From: Fluviicoccus keumensis
Lineage (GTDB): Bacteria > Pseudomonadota > Gammaproteobacteria > Pseudomonadales > Moraxellaceae
Length of the DNA: 64,000 nucleotides
NCBI RefSeq assembly: GCF_004217445.1
Contig: NZ_SHKX01000010.1
Location: forward strand, 806,001 to 870,000
Direction: 5' to 3'
Below are positions 26,105 through 34,445 of the stretch, piece after piece (positions within the stretch are counted from its first letter, which is position 1; each line of letters starts with the position of its first letter). The notes beneath the pieces were generated by a model. The model was not told the DNA's origin. It made no database searches and saw only the letters and a list, made by a program, of their open reading frames with translations. Position numbers and translations under genes: made by a program.

Positions 26105-26220
26105 TCACCCCGGACCCCGCTCCTCCCGCATCACCTGCTTCACGAATTCCACGAACACCCGCGACTTCAGCTTCTTCAAGCCGGGCATGGAAGTGTTGTG
26201 GGAACGGTGGATCGACCCCG
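26105..26220 (-). pseudogene. C-terminal remnant of a LysR-type regulator
   Basis: Between the toxin gene and the next gene the minus strand reads a short open stretch ending in GLKKLKSRVFVEFVKQVM, then a stop at 26105. This is the typical tail of a LysR regulator, where a conserved basic turn is followed by RVFVEF(V/L). No start or DNA-binding domain remains, because the divergent gene from 26290 occupies the place where the rest should be. It is most likely a decayed or truncated gene. Confidence 0.5.
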
Positions 26221-26289
26221 CCTGAGCGGCTTGTGGGTGACGGGGCGGGGTGCCAGAATCGGCGGCATCCTGTCAGCCCGGCCCCGATC

Positions 26290-28380
26290 ATGCCCGCCCG
26301 CCGCCTTCGTTTCCGACCCCTGCTGTTGACCTGCCTGGCCCTGCTCGGCCCGGCCGCTGCGGAAGAACGCCCGCCGCTGTCCCCGGACGAACTGGCAAAG
26401 GTGATCCCCGAGATCCAGGCGATGATCCGCACCGACGAAAACCGGGTGAAGGACTTCCCGGTGCGCGAAGCCACGCCGGAACGCATCGACCGCCTGTACC
26501 GCATGCCCGAGATCACGGCGCAGCCGCGCAATGTCCGTGAAAACGGCCTGATCTTCGCCGGGCAGGGCGAGTTGCTGCGCTTCGACAAACCCTCCGACAT
26601 CGTGAGCCGCCTGGAAACCTGGTTCCCCGAGGAATTCCGCCAGGCCCGGGCCGCCCCGGACCCGCGCTTCTTCGGCCACCTGCACCTCTACGGCCCGTTC
26701 GCGGGCTGGCGGGACGAACCGGCGGCCTTCCTGACGCTGTGGAACTGCATGCCGCAATCCGCCTGGCTGCGGCCGGACACCAATCCCTTCGCCCGGCGGC
26801 AGCGCGACGGCGGCCTGCCGCTGATGCCCATCGCCGCGCAAAGCTCCGCCACACAGGAATTCGACTTCGGCTTTTGTGTGGCCAACCGCAGCGGCCTGCG
26901 CGCCGGCTGGACAAGGGAAGAAGCCCGGTCCAACGCCGCCGAAGTGCGGCAGCTGGCGGCACAGGTGACGCCGGTGCTGCGCCGCCACTTCGCCCGCTTC
27001 CTCGATGACAACGGCTGTCAAGGCACCGGCCCGGACGACTGCGTGCTGGTGCTGCACCTGTGGGCGTCGCTGACGCCCGATGATCCGGAACTGGCCGCCA
27101 CGGTACGGCGGCTGGAAAACGAGGTTGGCCCGGACACGCCGCTGCCCGAACTGGAAAAACCCACCGACCAGTACGGCTCCGGCGGCCAGGAAGGCGAAGC
27201 CCGTTTTGACGCCGCCCTGCGCCGCGCCGCCTTCCTGCGCGCCAAGCTGCGCTCGGTGCAGGCCGCGCCCGCCGCCTGGCCGGGCGACGCCCTGCCCGCA
27301 CTGGTGCGGCAATTGACGCAATTCCGGCAGCGGCTGGCGGAAGCCGCCGATCACCGCTGGTATCCCTATGCGCTGGATTACTACAACGAGCCGGTCAATC
27401 CCTGGGGCGCGTTGACCGCGACAGAACCGCTGTGGCAGGCGGTGCTGGCCGAACTGGACCGGCTGCCGCCGGACACGCCCTGCCCGGTCTTCGCGGAATG
27501 GTTTGAACACAGCGCCCCCGGCCTGACCAGCCGCTATGTGCTCGCCCGGGTCAGCGCCGGACGGCCGGTGGCCTGCGCCGCCCCGGAATGGACCTGGCTG
27601 CAGGACGGCCGGACCGCCGAAGCGCGCACGCTGCGCAATCGCTATATCGCGTTGTCGGATCGGGCGGAGGGCGGCCAACGGGAATGGTTGATCGCCGGGC
27701 TGACCGGCAACGGCAACGACTGCTTTGATCCGGCCAAGCAGAAGACCCGGGCTTGGCTGCGCGACTTCTGCCGCACGCGGATATCCGAGCCGCAGGAGGT
27801 CGGGCCGGTGCTGAAGCACAGCCGCCTGCGCCTGACCGAGCGCGAACGCTATCGCCGCACCGGCCTGCCACCGCTGCCGGACCGGAACCGGCCCGCCGGA
27901 ACGGCGCAGGCGGCCGCGGAGGAGCACTGGCTGCTGGCGCTGATTCCCGCCGCCGACACGGCAGGCCGCGAGGCTATGCGGCAGCAGGCCCGTGAATTCC
28001 GCAACGAGGGCTGGCGGCTGTCTGCGGCCACGCGCTGGCAGCACCCGCGACGGGCCTCGACACTAGTGGATCTGACCCTGTTCCGGGACGGGGGCGGAGG
28101 CGATGAGCGACGGCTGTTGCTGGTGCTGACGCCGCAACGGCTGCAGGCGGTCAGCGTTCCCGACCGTTTCCGCTATCAGTACGATGCCGGCGCGCTGGCG
28201 GCGGTGTCCGATCTGGACCATGACGGCAACCTGGAAGTCTGGCTGCGCGGGGAGAACGGCGAATGCGACGGCGCAGGCCTGCAGCCGGGCCGCGACTGCG
28301 CCGTACCCAGCCTGTACATGGGCGAGGTGCGCGGCGACAGCCTCAGCTATTTCGTGAAATCGGCCGCCCGGAAACCGTAG
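26290..28380 (+). CDS. Large exported protein of unknown function
   Basis: This 696-residue protein begins with a clear signal peptide (LRFRPLLLTCLALLGPAAAEE), so it should be periplasmic or secreted. The body is soluble with many Trp, Pro and Arg residues and several Cys pairs (for example CQGTGPDDC near 240). Near the C-terminus a DLDHDGNLEVWLRGENGEC stretch resembles an FG-GAP/EF-hand-like calcium loop. I recognise no enzyme motif. The start at ATG 26290 gives the signal peptide directly. It is convergent with the solute-binding protein gene, a GC hairpin separating them. The adjacent LysR remnant hints at past rearrangement here. Confidence 0.7.
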   Translation: MPARRLRFRPLLLTCLALLGPAAAEERPPLSPDELAKVIPEIQAMIRTDENRVKDFPVREATPERIDRLYRMPEITAQPRNVRENGLIFAGQGELLRFDKPSDIVSRLETWFPEEFRQARAAPDPRFFGHLHLYGPFAGWRDEPAAFLTLWNCMPQSAWLRPDTNPFARRQRDGGLPLMPIAAQSSATQEFDFGFCVANRSGLRAGWTREEARSNAAEVRQLAAQVTPVLRRHFARFLDDNGCQGTGPDDCVLVLHLWASLTPDDPELAATVRRLENEVGPDTPLPELEKPTDQYGSGGQEGEARFDAALRRAAFLRAKLRSVQAAPAAWPGDALPALVRQLTQFRQRLAEAADHRWYPYALDYYNEPVNPWGALTATEPLWQAVLAELDRLPPDTPCPVFAEWFEHSAPGLTSRYVLARVSAGRPVACAAPEWTWLQDGRTAEARTLRNRYIALSDRAEGGQREWLIAGLTGNGNDCFDPAKQKTRAWLRDFCRTRISEPQEVGPVLKHSRLRLTERERYRRTGLPPLPDRNRPAGTAQAAAEEHWLLALIPAADTAGREAMRQQAREFRNEGWRLSAATRWQHPRRASTLVDLTLFRDGGGGDERRLLLVLTPQRLQAVSVPDRFRYQYDAGALAAVSDLDHDGNLEVWLRGENGECDGAGLQPGRDCAVPSLYMGEVRGDSLSYFVKSAARKP

Positions 28381-28384
28381 GGCG

Positions 28385-28400
28385 GGCCGGTTTTCCGGCC
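28385..28400. terminator. GC hairpin between convergent genes
   Basis: GGCCGG-TTTT-CCGGCC at 28385-28400 makes a six-pair stem with a four-base loop, exactly in the gap between two convergent stop codons. The T-run is short, so termination or 3'-end protection is possible but not certain. Confidence 0.4.
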
Positions 28401-29645
28401 TTACTCGTCATTCAGGCTGCATTCGTAATTGCTCGGCTCCAGCTTGCAGCGGATCTTCTTCAGCAGCTGCATCATGCGCACATCGTAAAACCCGTCCTTC
28501 GTCACCACCAGACGGGCGCTGCGCAGCATGTTCACATAGCCGGGCTTGTCGGTTTCGGGAATGTCCATCCAGTATTTCACCGGAATGGCGCTCTCGGTTT
28601 CGAGGATGAACTGGTAGGCCGGAGCCAACTGCATGGCGGTGAATTCGCGCACCAGCTGGCCGATACCGTCGGGGAATTTGCCGCGATGCATCATCATCAC
28701 CCCGGTCACCTGCAACAGCGGAAACTTGAAGATGGCCCCGCGCACGTTGCCTTTGTCGTCGGTCATGCCCCGGTAAAGCTCCAGGGGATCAAAGGCCAGC
28801 GCGGGCATGGCCAGGATGTCCACCTGGCCGTTGTTGAACTTGCCGCCGATGCTGGTGAGGTCCACAGACACCGGCTGCGCGCCGATCTTCTGCACCATCG
28901 TCGCCTGCGACTTGTCGAAATCCAGCACCGCCACCTTGCGCCCCGCCGCCTTGGCCAGCGTGTTGATGCGGCGGTCGTTGACCATGACATAGGCCGCCCC
29001 CAGCGGCACGATGCCCACCACCTCGACATCCTGATTGACCATGTACCCGGCCATTTCCGGTTTCGCCAGGAAGGTGATGGCCTCGGTCAGCTGCTGGTAG
29101 GACAGGATCGCGCCGATGGCGTCCAGACTGCCGACAAAGGGGTTGAACTGGCGGCCGCGCAGGTTGCTGATCGCCACGCCGTCGCACTGCCCCACCTTGA
29201 ATTCCTCGGTGGCGATGCGTTCGTCGGTGAAGAGGTTGATCTTGACGTCGGTGCTGGCCTTGCGCTTCAGCTTGGCCGACGCCATGTCGATGCGCAGGCT
29301 GGTGGGCGAGGTGAAGGTGACGTTCAGGTCGATGCCGATTTCCTTGGCCATGGCGGTGTACTTGGGCAACTGGGTCAGGCTGCTCATGGCGTACTGGTAG
29401 GCGCGGCTGTTGGTGCCGCCGGGCGCGTACATGCACAGCGTCACCTTGGGGGGAATGCGGTTCCAGGTGGCGGGCTTGTCGAGCAGAGCCTTGGTGCGGG
29501 TCAGTAAGCTGGAACTGCTGTCGGGAGCGTTGAGCACCGGTGCTTTGGGGACCTTGGCAGGCGCGGCGGCGGAAACGGCGGCGAGGGTCAGACCGGTGGC
29601 GAACAGCGCGGCGGCGGCTATGATTGTTTTTTTGATTTGGTGCAT
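28401..29645 (-). CDS. Putative periplasmic solute-binding protein
   Basis: The 414-residue protein has a signal peptide (TIIAAAALFATGLTLAAVSAA). Its body is reminiscent of DctP/TRAP or ABC solute-binding proteins: VTLCMYAPGGTNSRAY at the first strand, KVGQCDGVAISNLRGRQF, then GRKVAVLDFDKSQ and GQVDILAMPALAFDP. Closely similar proteins are annotated in Acinetobacter and relatives only as putative solute-binding proteins (possibly the DUF6091 group; from memory). No transporter membrane gene lies alongside, so the ligand and partner are unknown. The four cysteines near the C-terminus and in the first domain could form disulfides. Confidence 0.65.
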   Translation of the reverse strand: MHQIKKTIIAAAALFATGLTLAAVSAAAPAKVPKAPVLNAPDSSSSLLTRTKALLDKPATWNRIPPKVTLCMYAPGGTNSRAYQYAMSSLTQLPKYTAMAKEIGIDLNVTFTSPTSLRIDMASAKLKRKASTDVKINLFTDERIATEEFKVGQCDGVAISNLRGRQFNPFVGSLDAIGAILSYQQLTEAITFLAKPEMAGYMVNQDVEVVGIVPLGAAYVMVNDRRINTLAKAAGRKVAVLDFDKSQATMVQKIGAQPVSVDLTSIGGKFNNGQVDILAMPALAFDPLELYRGMTDDKGNVRGAIFKFPLLQVTGVMMMHRGKFPDGIGQLVREFTAMQLAPAYQFILETESAIPVKYWMDIPETDKPGYVNMLRSARLVVTKDGFYDVRMMQLLKKIRCKLEPSNYECSLNDE

Positions 29646-29791
29646 GGTCGGCCCCCTGATGATATCAACGGGATGCTGGCGCGGGCGGGGCGGGAGGGCA
29701 AGTGACAGATGTCATGATTTGTGCCAGACGGTCACGGCGGCAGGGGCCGGTAAGGTCTAAACTGAGCTGAAAACCACCAAGGGAAAATACG

Positions 29792-30088
29792 ATGAACCCC
29801 GCCAAAGTGATGCGCGAACGGGTACGGAAACTGACCGATTTACCGAATGTTGGGAAGGCCGTGGCGGGCGACCTGCAACGCTTGGGCATTACCGAGCCGG
29901 GGCAGTTGGCTGGCTGCTGTCCGCTGGCGTTGTACGACCGGCTGGCGGAAATTGACGGTGTGCGTTCCGATCCGTGCATGCTGGATACGTTTATGTCGGT
30001 GATACGTTTTATAGATGGGGAAGAGGCGCGGCCGTGGTGGGATTACACGGCAGAGCGGAAGGCGTGGATGGACTCGCTGGGACGATGA
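29792..30088 (+). CDS. Small helix-hairpin-helix protein (Cdd1/pathogenicity-locus type)
   Basis: This 98-residue protein contains LTDLPNVGKAVAGDLQRLGI, a helix-hairpin-helix of the Cdd1 (pathogenicity locus) type, followed by ALYDRLAEIDGVRSDPCMLDTFMSVIRFIDGEEARPWWDY, characteristic of that family. Such proteins are thought to bind DNA non-specifically or to support other DNA-acting enzymes; the actual role is unknown. It is the last GC-rich gene before the AT-rich island with the NACHT gene. The upstream 146 bases carry its promoter region and that of the divergent solute-binding protein gene. Confidence 0.8.
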   Translation: MNPAKVMRERVRKLTDLPNVGKAVAGDLQRLGITEPGQLAGCCPLALYDRLAEIDGVRSDPCMLDTFMSVIRFIDGEEARPWWDYTAERKAWMDSLGR

Positions 30089-30468
30089 GAAGTGGCCCTA
30101 CTCCCTTGCGGCCGTTGGGGGTGAAGCTGAACCAGCGGGCTTCCTTACTCTCTGGTTCGATCTACCCGTGCAGTTGCTTGCGGGCGATGTTGCCGTGGTA
30201 GCGGCCGGGGTCGGTCTGGCAGGCCTGTCGGTCGCTTTCCCAGGCGGCGCGGGTGGTGAGAGGGTTGTTGCGGGGGGGGGGGAGGGAAACCGGTGTAATT
30301 TTCGTTGCTTGATTGTAATGTTTATTTTGGAGCGCGGGAAGGTGCCGGGCACAAGTCGGTACACTCTGTAGTCCTTTCACACGATTGTGACTAACGACTC
30401 CGGGAATCAGTGTTCTTTCAACGCACTGTATTTTAAATTTTTGGCACATCTACTAAAATGCTTGATAA
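30089..30468. other. Intergenic boundary between GC-rich chromosome and AT-rich island
   Basis: I see no gene here. The first 200 bases are GC-rich and include a run of eleven G at about 30272-30282. From about 30290 the composition turns AT-rich, which marks the left edge of the island. On the minus strand a protein-like stretch (AAWESDRQACQTDPGRYHG, followed by NIARKQLHG and a stop) may be debris of an older gene, unidentified. No tRNA or integrase is present, and I could not find a convincing repeat matching the other edge. Confidence 0.5.
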
Positions 30469-33400
30469 TTAACGGGAAAGGCAACACCCCTTTGATTCTA
30501 GCCATATTAAGTATATTCTCTCTGCTCCATTATCCAAGGCATTACCTCTTTTATTTTCAAATAATTCAATTTGGCTCTTTGTAATCAATCCTGAAAAGTA
30601 AAAAACATAATCCTCAAATACCTGAACTGTCACTGGATTCCATTTCGCACAAGCAAAAGAATTCAGAAATACTTGAGAAAACTCATCACTCCAAAGTCGA
30701 GAACATATTTTCTTTAGGCTAGGGAAATTAAAGTGATTCGCAAACATAAAATCCAAAATCCGAGACAAGTCATCGTTTGAAAAGTCTAATAAACCAATCT
30801 CAGCCAAATAGGCACGAATAAAAACATCTACTTGTTCGTCGCATACTTCTGATAACTTTAATTTAATCTTCTGAGGGGATAATTCTTTCAAAAAAAACTG
30901 CTTCAAATCATTGCCATTGGCATAATGCCTAGAATTTAAAAGCAATAACTTTAATATAGCCTCCTCATCAATTAGATTTTTCATGGAAGTAAACTCTTGC
31001 AATATGGAATATATAATATGCTCCCACGTAAAATATTCCATCACTTTCTCGTAACTCGCGGATGGGAAATCATAAGCATCAAGCAAGCCTATAAGACAAT
31101 CATTAGCAATCCCTGCGGCATTTTCCACTAATCCCATTTTGATATTATACTTGATATAGTCAAGCTTAATGCCATATGATGATTTATCTACTTTAGCCTC
31201 ATAAGCATTGATCAATAACTTTAACTCATTAGGAATTTCCCCCATTTGGAGGCTATTAACAAATTGAAATGCTTGGTGAATTTCAGATGCATCTTCGTTC
31301 TTAAAAGCATCTATGACAATCTCTAAAAAATCGTACAACTTTAAGGATGCGGCTATATGATGAAATAGATTCCAATAAAAAAAATCATTCGCAAACCTCA
31401 TAGACTTATAAGTTTCAATAAATCGATTTTTTTGCGGTATTGACAGTTCTGTTTTGATGATTAGGTCAGCAATTTTTCCCAAAAAATAGTATAAATTCGA
31501 ATTAACTATGTAATCCTCATTATAATTAGTGCACTCAAGAAAAAAATTAAACTCTTCACTAATATCCACATTGGATCCCAAAGAAATCAATAGACTCTTT
31601 GCGTAGTAGAATGAAAATTTTTTCGCTCCAACAGAATAATCGATCAAGGCGGAAACGAGATCAGAATGTGAAATTACGTTTAATGCATGAAATGCATCGT
31701 AGAATTCTTGCAATTCTGACGTATTAAACATAACCAACTTAAGAGACTCTACGTCATCGAAATCGCCATAGTAAGCTAAGGTTCGCAAAGAAAAACAAAG
31801 TGGAATATTTTTATCAGTGATCCACTCGTGCAATCTTGATCTAACAATATCAACAGTAGCTTGAGGAGGGGAGTTAAACCATAACGAATAAGTGCCACCG
31901 GAGATTTTGGCAGGCATTTGACTCTTCAATTCATTATCTTGCAGTATTAATAAAAGAGTTTCCTTATGCCCATTGATTGCTAACGAACGCAGACATTGAA
32001 AGGAATAATGATGATCACTTATGTTTGATAAGTATTTTAACCTTGCAATACTATTATCCGTACCAAGTACTCCTAAAGCAAATATTGCCTTGCTTTTCTC
32101 TAAATATTTATCGCCCTGCACAAGATCAAATAGTATTTCCTCGGCAAGCAGCAAATATTCACCACCATATTTTTTGGCAACATTAGCGCCAAGCAGTATA
32201 TTAAAGGAGAAAACATAATTCAAAAAATTTTTTTTCTCGTCATCACTAATGTGCATAGCCGTGAACAGCCATAAGTCTTCATATCTATCATCGTGATATT
32301 CTGAATTAAATTTCCTCCAATTTTCTGAGAAAACCGCTGCAGCCAAATAATCAGCAATAATTAAATGACAATAATAATACCCATTAAAGTCCTCTCTAAA
32401 AATTTCATAATAAGTGACCATTGACAAGAGATCATCGAAACCAATAACCCCATTAATGCTGCTGTCATTTTCAACGGTTTTGAAAACCTCTAATAAGCCT
32501 TCCTCAAAATCCTTCGTTGATATATTAACCAACTTAGTTCTCACTCGAAAATTATACACCAGCAGCGACAAAATATTTTTTATCAGTCCTTTTGGTATCT
32601 TGCTAATCTTTAGATTTTCGCTTCTGATTTTTGACCTGTCGACATCCAACTTTTTTTCGAGCCAGTGATCTAAGAGATCATTAATGGATTGCGGTAGGTT
32701 ATTCTTAAATTTAAAGAAGTCCATCGTCATGCTCATAAAGAACGGCAATGACAAATACTCTCTACCAAAACGACCCAAACTTCCTCTGTATTCATCGCAA
32801 AATAAACTTAATTCCTCACCATTAAAATTAATTCTCGCGAAATCAAAAACCGTGCGGTAAGATATTGGTAGTATCTTTATACAAAAGTCCACCTTATTAA
32901 TTCGCGTAAGAATATTAAGACCGACATCCCTCAGAGTAATGATAAACCCACTTATTCCCAATAACTCAATCTCATCAACAAAAGCCTGAGTATCTGTTTC
33001 AAGCATCTCGTCCAAGCCATCAAACAAATATACAAACTTGTACGGAAGTGACATCCAGGAGCCATAATTAATCCCAAGCACTTCATTTATTTTCCGCTTT
33101 AGCACATTCCTGGAATAACCGCGAAGATCAATTCGTACTGGGAGATATTCAAAATCATCACACTGCTTTAGTAATAGGTGCTCAATTACAGAGATTGTAG
33201 TTGTTTTTCCACTGCCACCTGCAGATGACAGCACAATATTTCGCCCATCCCTCAAGCAACTCAAAATACCATCCAACGAAATTGGCCCCCCATCACCATT
33301 ATATTCTTCGATAGACTCAAATTTGTTCGGTAACGCCGCAAATGAATAATCCAAGGACACAAAATTATTTTTTTGCAATTTATTACTGATATATTTCTTA

Positions 33401-34044
33401 ATATTAAAATCGGGACGTGGATGCTCTTTAAAAGCCAACTCCAACACGAAAAATCGATCTAATATATGGGAGATCTCACTCCAAATAACGCCCAGCTCAT
33501 TACCAAAGTCAATACTTGACCATATAAAAAGCTTATCAAGGGAGTCAAGGTAATTAACAACAAGAGAATACGGATCTAGTCCTTTTCCTTTGACAACAAT
33601 CAACTGCTCAGAATTGTATTTATTTGCTTGTAATTTCTCCCTGCAAAGTTCCTTGATGTCGATATAATTTTTCTGACGTAGCTGAACCCTTAATTTTCCA
33701 GAAACATCACTCGCGGTAATGATGTAATGCTCTTTTGGAGAGTTTCCATTTACAGCGCCATCCAGCGCAACTTTAATTAGTTCTTCAATGACAGTATCAG
33801 TATAAAGAGTATCACTATATCTTTTACATTGTATGCAAACTAATCCACCATCATTTCGTATAGCCGTGCAATCATAACCTTGATCTCCCGAAGGTTGGCG
33901 ACCAGCCATCAACTCAAAACCTTTGTAAGCACCTAATTTAACTAGAACTTGATAAGTGAAATCTTCAAACAAATCGGAAGATAGGCCTGTCAAAGGCAAT
34001 TGTTGCCCTCTATACAATGGTATTTTTTTTACGTCATTACTCAA
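30469..34044 (-). CDS. NACHT/STAND NTPase with N-terminal Mrr-like nuclease (NLR-like defence protein)
   Basis: This 1191-residue protein has three parts. Residues about 20-125 form a PD-(D/E)xK restriction-endonuclease-like domain of Mrr type: LFEDF (Glu27), GDQGYD (Asp58) and CIQCKRY (Gln72, Lys74). Residues about 260-560 form a NACHT NTPase with Walker A SSAGGSGKTT (about 272-281) and Walker B VYLFDGLDEM (about 338-347). The remaining 600 residues are helical and repeat-like and probably sense the trigger. Bacterial NLR-like proteins of this order protect against phage by activating the nuclease on infection. The start is TTG 34044 with GAGG ten bases upstream. The gene is strongly AT-rich and alone between chromosomal genes, so recent acquisition is likely. 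Confidence 0.88.
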   Translation of the reverse strand: MSNDVKKIPLYRGQQLPLTGLSSDLFEDFTYQVLVKLGAYKGFELMAGRQPSGDQGYDCTAIRNDGGLVCIQCKRYSDTLYTDTVIEELIKVALDGAVNGNSPKEHYIITASDVSGKLRVQLRQKNYIDIKELCREKLQANKYNSEQLIVVKGKGLDPYSLVVNYLDSLDKLFIWSSIDFGNELGVIWSEISHILDRFFVLELAFKEHPRPDFNIKKYISNKLQKNNFVSLDYSFAALPNKFESIEEYNGDGGPISLDGILSCLRDGRNIVLSSAGGSGKTTTISVIEHLLLKQCDDFEYLPVRIDLRGYSRNVLKRKINEVLGINYGSWMSLPYKFVYLFDGLDEMLETDTQAFVDEIELLGISGFIITLRDVGLNILTRINKVDFCIKILPISYRTVFDFARINFNGEELSLFCDEYRGSLGRFGREYLSLPFFMSMTMDFFKFKNNLPQSINDLLDHWLEKKLDVDRSKIRSENLKISKIPKGLIKNILSLLVYNFRVRTKLVNISTKDFEEGLLEVFKTVENDSSINGVIGFDDLLSMVTYYEIFREDFNGYYYCHLIIADYLAAAVFSENWRKFNSEYHDDRYEDLWLFTAMHISDDEKKNFLNYVFSFNILLGANVAKKYGGEYLLLAEEILFDLVQGDKYLEKSKAIFALGVLGTDNSIARLKYLSNISDHHYSFQCLRSLAINGHKETLLLILQDNELKSQMPAKISGGTYSLWFNSPPQATVDIVRSRLHEWITDKNIPLCFSLRTLAYYGDFDDVESLKLVMFNTSELQEFYDAFHALNVISHSDLVSALIDYSVGAKKFSFYYAKSLLISLGSNVDISEEFNFFLECTNYNEDYIVNSNLYYFLGKIADLIIKTELSIPQKNRFIETYKSMRFANDFFYWNLFHHIAASLKLYDFLEIVIDAFKNEDASEIHQAFQFVNSLQMGEIPNELKLLINAYEAKVDKSSYGIKLDYIKYNIKMGLVENAAGIANDCLIGLLDAYDFPSASYEKVMEYFTWEHIIYSILQEFTSMKNLIDEEAILKLLLLNSRHYANGNDLKQFFLKELSPQKIKLKLSEVCDEQVDVFIRAYLAEIGLLDFSNDDLSRILDFMFANHFNFPSLKKICSRLWSDEFSQVFLNSFACAKWNPVTVQVFEDYVFYFSGLITKSQIELFENKRGNALDNGAERIYLIWLESKGCCLSR

Positions 34045-34445
34045 TTTATTTCATCCTCATCATATGATTTGATTAACAATCATCACCAGCATTGAATCTT
34101 TCAAGTGTGTTGTTCTTGCCAACTATTCCCAAATAGGATCTTTACAGCACTTGCGCCATCGTCTTAATTTATCATGCTTGTTCACATTTGTTGGGCAAAA
34201 TCTGTGTTGCCTTGCTGTCGCTCCCCAATCAATGCTCCCCCGCAACTCTCAGCCAACTACGCCGAAACGGAAACGGGGCCAGACTCGAATGCCAGAGGGT
34301 ACGTTAAACGACAATCCTAGCAGATAAATCACAACCCACCACACTCCCATCTCCTCAGAATCCGGGTGTTGCGGGGTGACTTGATAACCTCCAGCTGTCG
34401 GGATAACCCAGCAATGATCTGCTCGCCATAACACGACCAGACTGC
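34045..34445. other. Promoter region of the NACHT gene and right edge of the AT-rich island
   Basis: About 34045-34200 is AT-rich and holds the upstream region of the leftward NACHT gene, including ribosome-site sequence just before 34044; no clear -35/-10 pair stands out. From about 34210 the composition returns toward the chromosomal norm. The rest, up to the PhoD-like stop at 34446, holds no convincing gene; an open minus-strand frame at 34249-34536 runs out of phase through the phosphatase end. Confidence 0.5.

Noticed and set aside
30155..30180. Possible tRNA T-arm (GGTTCGATC)
   Set aside because: The bases around it do not pair as a T-stem and no acceptor or anticodon arm can be drawn.
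30272..30282. Run of eleven G as a phase-variation switch
   Set aside because: It lies in no supported gene or promoter, so slippage would have no evident effect.
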